From CBDCUC01 sp965222485 (GTDB lineage: Bacteria; Pseudomonadota; Alphaproteobacteria; Rhizobiales; Hyphomicrobiaceae): DNA of 64,000 nucleotides. Of the stretch, positions 1-9,137 are shown in pieces. Position 1 is the first letter of the stretch; each line of letters starts with the position of its first letter. The DNA lies in the NCBI GenBank assembly GCA_965222485.1, contig CBDCUC010000040.1, positions 1,116,001-1,180,000 of the forward strand, given 5' to 3'. The translations under genes and the position numbers were made by a program. The notes beneath the pieces were generated by a model. The model did not search any database, was not told the DNA's origin, and saw nothing but the letters and a program-made list of their open reading frames with translations.

Positions 1-1
1 G

Positions 2-1768
2 TTCATCAAGGAGTCTACAGAGCCTCAGGATTTTCGCGATCATATTGCGCGCTATCCAGACCACGGTGCGTCCGTGAACTGGGCCAGGAGCAAACTTGAC
101 GACTTGGTCTGGAAATCGCTGGGGGCTGCGCCGGGCAAAGGGCAGTTGCAGGGCTACCTGGACGAATTGCCCAACGGGAAGCACATCAAAGAAGCCAAAG
201 CGCGCATAAAGTTTCTTGAAAATGCAGACGCGGAAGAGCGGCGGGCACAAGAGCGACGGGCGAAGGAAGACGCCGCGTGGCAGGCGGTGAAAGAGACTGA
301 CGATCTTGAAACATTGAACGCCTTTTTGCGTGACTATCCGGGCGGGGCGCATGCGTCAGAGGCAGCACGCCTTCGGCGCGCATTGTCGGGAGGTGATGCG
401 CGCATAAAGCGGATGTTGCGCGTGGGCGGTGCGATCTTTGCCGTAATTTTCGTAGGGTTTGCCATCTACGCATCTATACCGAACTCGACGTGGGGCTACT
501 GGGCTGCGGAAAGGCGTATTGCTCGTGCGCTAAACGAGGGCGAGAAGGAACTATCGCTATATGGTCTGAATCTGAAGGAACTGCCACCAGAAATTCGGTC
601 ACTGAACGATTTAGAGGCGCTTGGACTTGGGGGAAATGAGTTTAGCGGTGTACCGCCAGAAATATTTCAACTTACCGAACTGAAAACACTTGGACTGAAT
701 GGATTGAATTTTTACCAGTTGCCTGCCGACATTGGGCGACTTGTGAAACTACGGGAGCTTGATCTGGCCAGCAATCGGCTATCGGATTTGCCTGCGGAAA
801 TCGGGAATTTGCCGCAGCTTCAGGTGCTCAATTTGAACCACAACACACTTGAGTCTCTGCCGCCGCAGATTGCTACCCTAAGCGAGTTAAGGAGGCTCAC
901 ACTTAGCTATAATCGTTTGCGTCAAGTTCCCGTGGGCGTTTGGAGCTTGTCGCGATTGGTGTATTTAGATCTTTCAAACAATTCAATTGAACAGCTCAGC
1001 TCGGATATTGGCCGGTTGACCCAATTAAAGAGCCTCCAGCTTGATCAAAATAAGGTTGTCTCGTTGCCACCCGAAATAGGCAATCTTATTGGTCTTGAGC
1101 AACTCAGCATCGCGTACAATGGAATATCGGCACTACCTAGCAGCTTGGGTAGACTTCGCGGAACACTCTCAGGCAAAAGAGAGTACGGTAGCGATCGCTT
1201 ATATCTCTACGGCAATCCGTGGAAACCGCCGTTCGATACACTTGCTGCACAAGGTGGCGATGCAGTTTTGGCGTATCTGGCGACGCAAGGTCAGCCTGGA
1301 CAGCCTGCGCCCGTTGCTGAGGCAGCGCCATCAGGTATCGATATTGGTAAAGGGCAAGATGCGACTGGGGTCCTCAAGGATAACCCGGAGGCCTTTGCCA
1401 ACTTACTGGGTTTGATTTTTGGTCAGCTAGCGCAAGGCGGCAGCGCTTATACCTTTTCGGGGGGATTTTCGCTGTCGGGAGCTGTTGACGGCAATGGTCA
1501 GAATTATGTGTCGGTCAGTAATGTCGCTGAAGGGTCGGTCGCTGCTGAAAAAGGGCTGAGGAATGGTGACATCGTGCTGCAAGTTAACGGGACAAACGTA
1601 ACAAGTCCTGTTGAGGCTGTGAGCGAATTTAATTCGTCTGTGAATGCGAACGGGCAGAATGTGCTTTTCCAGATTAAAGGTGCGGACGGCGCGGTTGTTT
1701 TTGTTACACTTCCCAGCGAGAGTGTGCGGTTGACGCAAATGTTCAAAGACATGCGTAAGCCGCAGTGA
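2..1768 (+). CDS. Membrane leucine-rich-repeat protein with C-terminal PDZ domain (5' partial)
   Basis: The frame is open from the first bases of the window, so the start lies outside; GTG at 74 is only the first internal candidate. Numbered from that GTG: two or three short repeats of the type FLRDYPGGAHASEA occur before residue 105, with an earlier copy upstream of the GTG. A charged segment follows at 50-70, then one membrane helix (115-134), then about nine leucine-rich repeats of the LxxLPxEIGxLxxL type (about 160-375). A C-terminal PDZ domain (about 464-555) carries a GLRNGDIVLQVNG core. The repeats probably mediate protein contacts and the PDZ binds peptides, but no catalytic domain is visible in the part present. 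A caspase-like or signalling domain could precede it outside the window. Function unknown; domain calls are secure. Confidence 0.85.
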   Translation, partial: FIKESTEPQDFRDHIARYPDHGASVNWARSKLDDLVWKSLGAAPGKGQLQGYLDELPNGKHIKEAKARIKFLENADAEERRAQERRAKEDAAWQAVKETDDLETLNAFLRDYPGGAHASEAARLRRALSGGDARIKRMLRVGGAIFAVIFVGFAIYASIPNSTWGYWAAERRIARALNEGEKELSLYGLNLKELPPEIRSLNDLEALGLGGNEFSGVPPEIFQLTELKTLGLNGLNFYQLPADIGRLVKLRELDLASNRLSDLPAEIGNLPQLQVLNLNHNTLESLPPQIATLSELRRLTLSYNRLRQVPVGVWSLSRLVYLDLSNNSIEQLSSDIGRLTQLKSLQLDQNKVVSLPPEIGNLIGLEQLSIAYNGISALPSSLGRLRGTLSGKREYGSDRLYLYGNPWKPPFDTLAAQGGDAVLAYLATQGQPGQPAPVAEAAPSGIDIGKGQDATGVLKDNPEAFANLLGLIFGQLAQGGSAYTFSGGFSLSGAVDGNGQNYVSVSNVAEGSVAAEKGLRNGDIVLQVNGTNVTSPVEAVSEFNSSVNANGQNVLFQIKGADGAVVFVTLPSESVRLTQMFKDMRKPQ

Positions 1769-1865
1769 CTGTTACCGCTGTCGGTTTTGCATTTGAAGGG
1801 TTGCCTCATTCGAGCATTCCATAATATCTCTCGCAGCTCCAAGCGTAAGGCACGCCCGCTTAATC

Positions 1866-2363
1866 ATGGATTCGTATGATCTAGAGATCAGGCCCTTTCA
1901 GGCCGCGGACCTGGACGAACTCCAGCAGATAAGGGCGCTGGCGTTCGAGCCGTTGTTTCGCTCGTTCAGGCAGATTGTTGGAACGTCCATTGCCGAGATT
2001 GCGCTTGCTGCGGCTGAGGCGGAACAGGCGAAGCTTTTGAACGATCTATGCGATCCGAAGTCGCCGCAGCAGATGTTTGTGGCGGTTGTTGACGGTCGTA
2101 TCGTCGGTTTTGTTTCCGTGTCGTTGGATGACGAGCAAAAGGTCGGTGAGATTGGTCTTAACGCCGTGCACCCAGACTATGCCGGGCGCGGTATCGGTAC
2201 GCAAATGTACGCCTTCGCGCTCGGCAAAATGAAGGAGGCCGGCATGCTTGTGGCGAGTGTTGGGACCGGCGGTGACGTTAGTCACGCGCCGGCGCGCCGC
2301 GCCTATGAAAAGGCCGGCTTCGGGCCTTCAATACCTAGTCTTTGGATGTATCGCCGGCTATGA
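1866..2363 (+). CDS. GNAT family N-acetyltransferase
   Basis: This 165-residue protein has the GNAT fold, which transfers an acetyl group from acetyl-CoA to an amine. The acetyl-CoA pyrophosphate loop is visible in HPDYAGRGIGTQMYAFAL (about residues 99-116; core AGRGIGT). It is preceded by the beta4 strand IGLNAV and followed by a C-terminal YEKAGF signature typical of the RimI-like branch. The substrate cannot be read from the sequence. It lies 97 bases after the LRR/PDZ gene on the same strand and converges with the sulfotransferase gene. The ATG at 1866 lacks a clear Shine-Dalgarno sequence, but the domain begins immediately after it. Confidence 0.88.
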   Translation: MDSYDLEIRPFQAADLDELQQIRALAFEPLFRSFRQIVGTSIAEIALAAAEAEQAKLLNDLCDPKSPQQMFVAVVDGRIVGFVSVSLDDEQKVGEIGLNAVHPDYAGRGIGTQMYAFALGKMKEAGMLVASVGTGGDVSHAPARRAYEKAGFGPSIPSLWMYRRL

Positions 2364-2404
2364 GCGTTCGTTATGGGTTCAGGCAAGTCGCTACTCAGGC
2401 TCTG

Positions 2405-3307
2405 TTACATCTTACCTGTTGCCAGCCATCGGGCGCAGTCTTCGCCCAGTTCCGCAATTGCCCTTTTTTCGTAACGCTCTGAATCTTCGGCAGGCAGCGT
2501 ATCGACCCAGCGGCCATTGGTGCCTTTGTGAATGAACGTCTTGGCGCCACCCTCCCAGAATGCACCGCCGAGTGGAACTGATGGCGCGGCGTTTTCCTTC
2601 ATGTAATCGAACGTGCAGTGCTCGACGATCTTGGGCCAATTGTCTTCATTGATCGGGATGTCGAGAAACTCTGCGATCTTTCGCATTTCGCCGGGCATGT
2701 CGGCTTTGAGATTTGCGAAGTGGACGAGCATGACGTTTGGAAGGTCGCGGACCTCCCACCACGTCAGTATGTTTTCCCAGAACGGCCAGTACGGATGACC
2801 GTCGCGTTCCAGCCATATCCGGAAATATTCCAGGACCGTGTCTGCGGGCTTCTCGAATGGCGGGCCAACGCGTCCTGGCGTGTCGTTGACGGCAGCATAG
2901 TATTGATCGTTGGCATTGGTGTGGTGATTGTAAAAGCTCCAGACCACATCCCGGCCGTCTCTGCCGATGTAAAGGTATTTGGCCTTTGGAGAGAAGACGA
3001 TGGCATCAACCGGCAGATGTGTCTTCAGGAACCGCCGGTGCGTCTGCTTCTCGACTTCAGGAAGTTTTATTTCCTTTGGCGGAACGCGCAGATCCAGCCA
3101 AGGCGACATCTCAGCTGTTGGCAGGCCTTCCTGTCCATCGAACAAGAGCTGACTTACGATTTGTTGCATCCAAGTCGTACCTGACTTGGCGTACGTCCCG
3201 ATAATGATGTCGTCGTCGCGGAAGTTGTAATCATTCCAAATGGTCGAATCGAAATGATGACTTTGGTATTCGCGTGTTTTCTTTGGCCAATTCGGTTCGG
3301 CTGACAT
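2405..3307 (-). CDS. PAPS-dependent sulfotransferase
   Basis: A 300-residue cytosolic sulfotransferase (Sulfotransfer_1 family) that moves a sulfo group from PAPS to an alcohol or amine acceptor. The 5'-phosphosulfate loop TYAKSGTTWMQQI lies at residues 38-50, with the conserved Lys at 41. The 3'-phosphate loop IGRDGRDVVWSFYNH lies near residue 110, and the C-terminal region carries HKGTNGRW, matching the RxGxxGDWK-type motif. Length is normal. A good Shine-Dalgarno (GGGGG) precedes the ATG. It stands alone between convergent neighbours, so the acceptor is unknown. Confidence 0.9.
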   Translation of the reverse strand: MSAEPNWPKKTREYQSHHFDSTIWNDYNFRDDDIIIGTYAKSGTTWMQQIVSQLLFDGQEGLPTAEMSPWLDLRVPPKEIKLPEVEKQTHRRFLKTHLPVDAIVFSPKAKYLYIGRDGRDVVWSFYNHHTNANDQYYAAVNDTPGRVGPPFEKPADTVLEYFRIWLERDGHPYWPFWENILTWWEVRDLPNVMLVHFANLKADMPGEMRKIAEFLDIPINEDNWPKIVEHCTFDYMKENAAPSVPLGGAFWEGGAKTFIHKGTNGRWVDTLPAEDSERYEKRAIAELGEDCARWLATGKM

Positions 3308-3491
3308 TTGGTGTTTCCCCCTGGGTCGCGGCTATGCTTTTGTGTCTGAGTGTTTATAGCTGCCGATAACGCGGCAGCATAGACAGAAGGCAAATGCGGG
3401 GATGGACGGGCAGGGCAGTGGGTGCGGGCCGGGTGGTCTGTGATACATGTGTTGCACGTGGAAGGGCGGCGCGGCTCTTGCGCAAGTGCCC

Positions 3492-4493
3492 TCACCAAAA
3501 GCGCCACCACGGCCGGGGTTGCGGCAGGTCCAGGTTCGTCCACCACTGTGCCACTTCGTCTGGTGTCAGCTCTTTCGTTAGCGTTACACGGGGCAACGCA
3601 ACGTCCAGGATCGGCGAAAAGAAACCTATGCTCCAGGATCTCTGGCCAAGTAGCGGCGGCCACAGAAGCAAGACCCTCGTGCCTTCTAGGGCGATAATTT
3701 GGTCAGGGCTCATCTCGCCCCAAACTGAGGCGACGATATTTGGCTCGGGGCTGGTGGGCTGGCCGTAGTGCCACCATGCCTGATCAGAGCCCTCGCCGCT
3801 TCTGATTTCGCCACGTGCGATTGCCAGCTTTTCTTTTGAGAGCTGGCAGCCATTTGGTTTCACTTTGGCCAAGGCGCCCTGCAGTAGCGTGAAGAGGTGA
3901 AAGCAATTGGAGAGATTTTCGTAGCGCACTACAAAGCCCAGTCGTTGGTCGACGATCAGCACGACCAATTCACCGCTGGTCTGATTGAGAAGCTGTAAGA
4001 CCCAGGTGGCGCCATTGGAAAGGTGTTCGATCCTTTCGACCTCGGCGCGGAGTTCATAGGATACATGAATTTGCGCGCTTTGATCGCGCGAATGCGCAAG
4101 GTGCGTGACAAGGGCGGAACCTAGATACTCAAGGCCGTCGATTATTCGGGGATCAGGTTCCGGGTCGTCCTCTCCTGCATCTCCCGATAAAGTTTCAATG
4201 CTTCGGCTCCACCGCAGGAACGTCTCAAGCACGGGAGCGCAGGTCGGTCCTGGCTCATTGCCACCTTCAACACGCGCGCCTAACCAAGTGGCCAACACGC
4301 CCGCGCCTGTTGGCGAGTTGAGCTTGGAAAGCATGGCGGCGACACTGGTCACGATATCTGGGTGCTCTTTGGCCGGGCGCTTGGCTAATGCGTTGAGGAT
4401 TGCAATCAGGTTTTGGTCTGGTCGCTTTTCCTGCTGCTCATCGGCCGCTGCTTGTAATTTCAATATCAGGTCTTCGAAGCCTTCTTCGGCCAT
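3492..4493 (-). CDS. Uncharacterised 333-residue protein
   Basis: I do not recognise this family. The product is acidic and soluble-looking, with no signal peptide or membrane helix. Residues 1-90 are mainly helical and armadillo-like (MLSKLNSPTGAGVLATWL). The middle section is predicted mixed alpha/beta, and the C-terminus is Trp/Pro-rich (WWTNLDLPQPRPWWRFW). The coding potential looks real: it is long, uninterrupted, and no long competing frame has plausible composition. It ends 184 bases before the sulfotransferase start and follows the endonuclease V gene on the same strand by 40 bases, so it may be co-transcribed with that gene and the MBL gene. Confidence 0.7.
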   Translation of the reverse strand: MAEEGFEDLILKLQAAADEQQEKRPDQNLIAILNALAKRPAKEHPDIVTSVAAMLSKLNSPTGAGVLATWLGARVEGGNEPGPTCAPVLETFLRWSRSIETLSGDAGEDDPEPDPRIIDGLEYLGSALVTHLAHSRDQSAQIHVSYELRAEVERIEHLSNGATWVLQLLNQTSGELVVLIVDQRLGFVVRYENLSNCFHLFTLLQGALAKVKPNGCQLSKEKLAIARGEIRSGEGSDQAWWHYGQPTSPEPNIVASVWGEMSPDQIIALEGTRVLLLWPPLLGQRSWSIGFFSPILDVALPRVTLTKELTPDEVAQWWTNLDLPQPRPWWRFW

Positions 4494-4533
4494 GGCTCAT
4501 TCTTCAAATGTTTCGCGGGCTAACGTCAACCAT

Positions 4534-5064
4534 CTACGATTGTTGGGCGGTTTGCGTCGATATGCGCTTGGCGGCGCATCGGCACAGTGTGTCGGCTAGT
4601 TTTAAAAGCGTCGGGATACGGTGGGGTCCATGCATGTCTCTGACAGCTTGTGCTGCTAGGCCCGTGTCGATGCCCGCGGCAGTAATGTATAGGGGCTGCT
4701 TGCTGGTTGCGCGTGTAATCGGTTGTGCGACCTTGTTGTCTGCAAATTCGTTCTTGGCGACGCCGACGACGGGGATTTCACGCCCAAGAGTCTCGTAGAG
4801 ATGATACCCCATTCCTGGCCGGTCGGCGCCAAGCCAGACATAGCCGTCGATAATGATCGTGCTGCAATTCCGTTCAATGGCGTCGAGTATGGCCAGAATG
4901 CATGGCAGCTCGCGCAAGTAGAACTGCCCCGGCACGTAGTCTTCGCTGGCTTGTGTCACAAGCGTATCTTCGTGTGCGGATGAGTGCGAGTTCCATGCTT
5001 CAAATCTTACGCAGCCAACAACGGCTGTTGTGTTTGAGTATTGAACGTCAATTGCCGCGATCAT
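4534..5064 (-). CDS. Endonuclease V family protein
   Basis: The 176-residue product matches the endonuclease V (Nfi) fold, which nicks DNA or RNA near deoxyinosine or inosine. The three metal ligands are recognisable by alignment to E. coli Asp35, Glu89 and Asp110: Asp6 in AIDVQY, Glu52 in YVPGQFYLRELP and Asp73 in IIIDGYVWL. The family motif PVVGVAKNEF follows at 98-107. It is shorter than E. coli Nfi (about 220 residues) and belongs to the short branch. The start overlaps the MBL gene stop by one base (TGATG), implying translational coupling. Activity on inosine is family knowledge, not shown here. Confidence 0.85.
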   Translation of the reverse strand: MIAAIDVQYSNTTAVVGCVRFEAWNSHSSAHEDTLVTQASEDYVPGQFYLRELPCILAILDAIERNCSTIIIDGYVWLGADRPGMGYHLYETLGREIPVVGVAKNEFADNKVAQPITRATSKQPLYITAAGIDTGLAAQAVRDMHGPHRIPTLLKLADTLCRCAAKRISTQTAQQS

Positions 5065-6155
5065 CAGTGAGAGCCGGCCTGATTAAATCCATGATGAGCC
5101 ATTGCCTGACGTTTTATGTTCTTACGAAGTTGCCGCAGATGATAGCCGGTGGATATTTTGCGATAGTTCTTGAATTCCTCAGGCCCCATGGCGTGCGTTG
5201 AGATTTCACCAGTTGAGGTCATCGCTGTGATGACCGGCCCTAGCTTTAGCGTCGTGCCTAGTCCTGCGAACAGATAACGGTCGCCGAAGGTTTCTTTGAG
5301 GATGGCGAATGCGCGTTCACCGCTGCAATGGGCGGGAGCGACATATGCAACTTTCCTGTTGTCGCGCAGTGAGTTGGCGATGCTTTGAATTTCGTTCGTC
5401 TTTGCGGGCAGCAGGTGCAGGCCACCTAAGACAAGGTGAATGGGTTTGCGCAGAGCTTCGGTGGCGGCAGTTATGATCCGCTCCAGCGTGGGATGGCCGC
5501 ATCCGATGACGAGGACAATGCCGTCGGGTGTGTCAATGGCAAGTGAGAGTTCCCGTACTTCAAGGTCAACGCCCCACGTACCGTGCAGCATCACAAGATG
5601 GAAGCCAGGTGCCACTTCCGTCGTATTTGTGACCCACTCAAAATTTGCATTCGGCCAGGGGCTACCGAATTTCAGTGTGTTCTTTGACTTGCCGTCAAAA
5701 TAGCGCATCTCAGGTGGTGAGGCTTCATTGCGCTTGTAGAAGCTGCCAGGCAAGGCGGCACCAAACACACCAAAATTCTCCTGTGGCGCATAGACTTTCA
5801 CTTTCGGGTTGACCTCTAGGAGATGGTTGAGGCCGCTGGTGTGATCTCCGTGTCGATGAGAGACGATCGCGAAGTCGAGATCGGTGAGATCGACATTCTT
5901 GACGCCAACGTTGTGCGCAAAGATTTCGGCATTGTTGCCAGTGTCGAACAGAACGCGTTTGCCGCCGTACTCAATGAGAGCGGAGAAACCCCAATCTTTT
6001 TTCATTTGCGAGGGTTGGCCAAATGCATCGTAAAGCAGAGTTATTCGGGCCGCCGGAGGCTCGTCGGCTGCCTTGTTTGCCGGCAGCAATACCAGGATTG
6101 ACACGAGTGCAGATAAGGTGATCGCGCCTAGTATGATCTTGCGGTTGCTGTTCAT
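5064..6155 (-). CDS. Exported metallo-beta-lactamase-fold hydrolase
   Basis: A 363-residue protein with an N-terminal signal or anchor (about residues 6-29, ending NKAADE) and an MBL fold. The zinc motif SHRHGDH lies at 99-105, with further ligands probable at HGTWG (middle), GCGHPTLE and APAHCSGE. The order resembles the MJ0936/DHPPP-synthase branch (7,8-dihydropterin-6-yl-methyl-4-aminobenzene 5'-phosphate synthase-like), which uses HxHxDH plus Cys/His ligands. Its substrate is unknown. It is translationally coupled to the downstream endonuclease V gene and divergent from the MEKHLA gene. Confidence 0.85.
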   Translation of the reverse strand: MNSNRKIILGAITLSALVSILVLLPANKAADEPPAARITLLYDAFGQPSQMKKDWGFSALIEYGGKRVLFDTGNNAEIFAHNVGVKNVDLTDLDFAIVSHRHGDHTSGLNHLLEVNPKVKVYAPQENFGVFGAALPGSFYKRNEASPPEMRYFDGKSKNTLKFGSPWPNANFEWVTNTTEVAPGFHLVMLHGTWGVDLEVRELSLAIDTPDGIVLVIGCGHPTLERIITAATEALRKPIHLVLGGLHLLPAKTNEIQSIANSLRDNRKVAYVAPAHCSGERAFAILKETFGDRYLFAGLGTTLKLGPVITAMTSTGEISTHAMGPEEFKNYRKISTGYHLRQLRKNIKRQAMAHHGFNQAGSH

Positions 6156-6374
6156 GGCCGTTTGCCTTTTGTAGAACCGTTCCGCTAGCAGGGATGAGAT
6201 TAGTTTACTGCCGGGAGAGTGCCGCTACAACGGTCTAGTCGCAGTTTGGGTCGGCGTTGAGGCGCGAGGCTAAGGTGGGCGAACTACAGAGCAGTGAGTA
6301 GGGCCGTCAGTCTTGGCATCGTCGCTGCTGATGGCCCTGCAGCGCCAGCTTAGTTAGAAAGGAATACGTCAAGC

Positions 6375-6842
6375 ATGCAGCGTCCGGCAGATGACAATGA
6401 TTTTCAGAGCGGTTATGCCCGCTTGCTGTTGAACAGTTTTCGCCGATTTGTCGGCCGCCCTCTAATAGAAGGGTGTGGGTCTGAAAAGGACGTGGCGCGT
6501 CAGCTGTTTTTTGCACCGTTCATTGTCGTTTCGCACAACACGGCTGACGATCCGGTTTTGAATTATGGAAACGAAGCGGCGCTGATGTTGTGGGAGACAG
6601 ACTGGGATAGCCTAACGCAAATGCCATCGCGGTTGACGGCTGAGCCATTGCTTCGCGAGAAGCGTGAAGAAATATTTAAGGTGGTGAAAGAAAATGGCTT
6701 CATCGAGAATTACTCAGGCATTCGGATTACCTCTACCGGCCGGCGCTTTCTGATGGAGAATGCGATCGTGTGGTCGCTGGTGGACGACAGCGGCGCGCGC
6801 GCCGGCGAGGCGGCAACGTTCAGCAAGGTTCAATTCTTGTAG
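6375..6842 (+). CDS. MEKHLA domain protein
   Basis: The 155-residue product is essentially one MEKHLA domain, a PAS-like module also found at the C-terminus of plant HD-ZIP III regulators. Family signatures are FAPFIVVSHNTADDPVLNYGN, the run ALMLWETDW and SRLTAEP, then the C-terminal STGRRF. No enzyme or DNA-binding part is attached, so it may sense a ligand or redox state, but that is inference. An AAAGGA Shine-Dalgarno lies upstream of the ATG at moderate distance. It is divergent from the MBL gene and ends 185 bases before the convergent nnrS gene. Confidence 0.88.
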   Translation: MQRPADDNDFQSGYARLLLNSFRRFVGRPLIEGCGSEKDVARQLFFAPFIVVSHNTADDPVLNYGNEAALMLWETDWDSLTQMPSRLTAEPLLREKREEIFKVVKENGFIENYSGIRITSTGRRFLMENAIVWSLVDDSGARAGEAATFSKVQFL

Positions 6843-7027
6843 TCGTGGATGGGCAATTTTTTGTCTCACGCGCCGGAGGCGCTCCGACGGGGCGGGCCAA
6901 GGGCCCGGCGACGCCGTCGCGTCGCTGATCGTATTCGAGGGATTATTTTCCAGGTACGCCATTCCATTCGGAATGGACGCACCATTTATGAGTTGGTTCA
7001 AATTAAGCTAGTGGGTGCTCGAGAAAT

Positions 7028-8221
7028 TTAAGTGTTGTGCCGCGGACGCGTGCGCGTGAGTAGCGGGGCATAGACGATAACAAATCCCGCGAACGCTGCG
7101 ATCCATGCGGCAGCGGATGCGTGGAGCATGGCTTGGCGGGAAATGTCGAATGCGGCTGCAACGCGTGCGCACGCCGCGATGACGGCCATCGCGTAGATCA
7201 ACCGGATGGGTACGGTTGCCGTTAGTGCCTGGCCTGTGTGCCCGAGGCCTGCTCTCGTCATGACGGCAAGTGTCATCAACCCGATGGCACCAACAGTCCA
7301 GGCATGTAATGCGCCTGCTGGAACTACGAGATCTGGCTGCCAGATGGAAACGGCCAGACAAATAAAACCAATCGGCACGAACGCGTAGGCGATGTGTAAA
7401 ATGAGAACGAGAGGTTCGGCGGCCGTGCGATCACCAGCCCAGCGAGCCAGTCTTGTGAGATTTAGTACGCCCGCCAATGTCGCCATCAAGGCGGTGAGGG
7501 TATGTTCGGGAGCTGCCACCCAGCTCAGGAGTGCTGCGGCGCTAATTGCAATAATGACGATGTCAAACTGGTTGAACGGGATGGGCAGCCGGCCTGGCTG
7601 GCGCTGTGCCAACCAGTTGCGCGTAAAGCTTGGCACGATGCGTCCGCCGATCAACATGATCAGCATGATAATTGCGGCAATACCTGTTCGCGTGCCGTAA
7701 TTGTAGTCGCCGCCAACGGCCACCTCCCAATGGTAGATGGCGTTACCAACGAAGAGTAGGCTGACAACTGCCAGGACTTTGAGATTCCGCGTGTTGTTGC
7801 CTGCGACAATCTCCCGGCCAATGACGATCAGCAGTGCGGAAAGAAAACTTAGGTCGACGAGTGCGGTTAGCGCTGGACCGACCCAAGCGGAGCAAAGGAC
7901 CGTAAGCCGGCCAATAAGCCACAACATAAAGAGGATGAGCAGTGGTGTGCCGGTGACCGGCAGGCGGCCGGTCCAATTCGGAACGGCTGTGAGCAGGAAG
8001 CCCGCGACGATGGCGGGTACATAGCCAAAGATCAGTTCATGGACATGCCATTGGATGGGCGTGAACGCGATGGGCAGGTGAAGATGGCCTGAGAACATCG
8101 GCAGCCAAAGCGCGACCGCCACAGCGGCCCAGAGTGCGCCCGCAAGAAAGAAGGGCCGGAATCCGAAGCTTAGGATCGCGGGCCCGCGGTATGCGCGCAC
8201 CTGTTCAGCTGTCGTCGTCAT
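7028..8221 (-). CDS. nnrS: NnrS family haem/copper membrane protein
   Basis: A 397-residue polytopic membrane protein with about twelve hydrophobic helices and the NnrS signature FGFRPFFLAGALWA followed by QWHVHELIFGY; the histidines are the usual haem/metal candidates. NnrS proteins protect against nitric oxide and related nitrosative stress and are regularly under NsrR or NnrR control. I chose the ATG at 8221 (MTTTAEQVRAYRGP) because it has a GGGA Shine-Dalgarno and matches the family N-terminus; the frame stays open to 8398 without family similarity. It is the last gene of the run fdxA, 2Fe-2S ferredoxin, nnrS. Confidence 0.93.
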   Translation of the reverse strand: MTTTAEQVRAYRGPAILSFGFRPFFLAGALWAAVAVALWLPMFSGHLHLPIAFTPIQWHVHELIFGYVPAIVAGFLLTAVPNWTGRLPVTGTPLLILFMLWLIGRLTVLCSAWVGPALTALVDLSFLSALLIVIGREIVAGNNTRNLKVLAVVSLLFVGNAIYHWEVAVGGDYNYGTRTGIAAIIMLIMLIGGRIVPSFTRNWLAQRQPGRLPIPFNQFDIVIIAISAAALLSWVAAPEHTLTALMATLAGVLNLTRLARWAGDRTAAEPLVLILHIAYAFVPIGFICLAVSIWQPDLVVPAGALHAWTVGAIGLMTLAVMTRAGLGHTGQALTATVPIRLIYAMAVIAACARVAAAFDISRQAMLHASAAAWIAAFAGFVIVYAPLLTRTRPRHNT

Positions 8222-8357
8222 GTCATGTCCCAAAAAGCAAAGTCCAAATAGGTCATGTCGCGGATCACAGTCGGCTTCAATTGGTTTGTTGTCGCGGCGA
8301 AATTTTCTCCATTGCCAGGAAACTGTACTGTCATGGTCAAGACGTATGTTGCATGTG

Positions 8358-8633
8358 TCAGAGCGGAAGCACCAACGTGCCGCGAGCACGTGACACACAT
8401 GGGCAGAATAATGTTTCGCGATCCGTTTGCGTCAGACATGAGTCCTTATGGACAATATCCCCGTCGACGAACCGCGTGGCGCATGTTCCGCAGGTACCGG
8501 TCAGGCATCCGGGTTCGACGGGGATGCCTGCCGTGGTTAGGGCGTCGAGAGCGGTTTGGTGCGTAGCAACAGACAGTGTCTGTTCGCTCCAGACGAGAAG
8601 GATACGAAACGGTTCTCCGAATTTGCGCTGCAT
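8358..8633 (-). CDS. 2Fe-2S plant-type ferredoxin
   Basis: A 91-residue single-domain ferredoxin resembling the C-terminal domain of phthalate/vanillate oxygenase reductases. Cluster ligands are Cys43, Cys48 and Cys51 in PGCLTGTCGTC and Cys79 in FCPCVSRARG, preserving the CX4CX2C...C pattern. It should shuttle electrons, with partners unknown. It lies between fdxA (35-base gap) and nnrS (136-base gap) on the same strand. That position suggests it serves the nitric-oxide response, perhaps supplying electrons to NnrS or to a reductase elsewhere. Confidence 0.9.
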   Translation of the reverse strand: MQRKFGEPFRILLVWSEQTLSVATHQTALDALTTAGIPVEPGCLTGTCGTCATRFVDGDIVHKDSCLTQTDRETLFCPCVSRARGTLVLPL

Positions 8634-8668
8634 ATTTGCGTTTTATCCCTCCCCCTGCGTGTCGGATT

Positions 8669-9022
8669 TCACGCGCTCTCGGCGAGTTCTGATGTTCCTG
8701 GCTCGGGTGAAAAGTCGGCGGCTTTGCCGGCTTTGCCATTCTGCGCATCCGCATCGGGAAGCGGCTCAGTCTTTGACAGGATGTTCGGCCAGATATCCGC
8801 GAACTTCCTGTTGACCTCCAACCAATGGTCCGTGGCTGCCGGCTCGGCGTCAGTGACAATTGCCTCGGCGGGGCATTCCGGTACGCATACCCCGCAGTCG
8901 ATGCATTCGTCTGGATGTATGACGAGCATATTGGCGCCCTCGTAGAAGCAATCGACGGGGCATACTTCGACGCAATCAGTGAATTTGCACTTGATGCAGT
9001 TTTCGGTGACGACGTAGGTCAT
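8669..9022 (-). CDS. fdxA: 7Fe-8S ferredoxin FdxA
   Basis: A 117-residue ferredoxin with one 3Fe-4S and one 4Fe-4S cluster. Ligands by family alignment are Cys9, Cys17 and Cys50 for the 3Fe cluster, and Cys21, Cys40, Cys43 and Cys46 for the 4Fe cluster (CPVDC, CIDCGVC). The start at 9022 (MTYVVTENCIKC) is the highly conserved family start; the frame extends upstream to 9127 without similarity. The C-terminal half matches the usual FdxA extension. It is the first gene of the operon and faces nsrR across a 209-base region holding an NsrR-like operator. Confidence 0.95.
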   Translation of the reverse strand: MTYVVTENCIKCKFTDCVEVCPVDCFYEGANMLVIHPDECIDCGVCVPECPAEAIVTDAEPAATDHWLEVNRKFADIWPNILSKTEPLPDADAQNGKAGKAADFSPEPGTSELAESA

Positions 9023-9137
9023 GTCGATCCCAATTGGTTTTGGCATCTGACGGCGATCCGGGTCGCAAGGTTGTAGCCTGCAAGCCCAAAACGATTTTTT
9101 GGCGCGAGTTGGCGTGCGCCACGTCAATTTACCGCGT

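Noticed and set aside
8218..8439. A 73-residue minus-strand frame ending with an ATGA overlap with nnrS
   Set aside because: It overlaps the ferredoxin gene by about 80 bases, has no ribosome site at its possible starts and no recognisable sequence; the overlap with nnrS may be chance.
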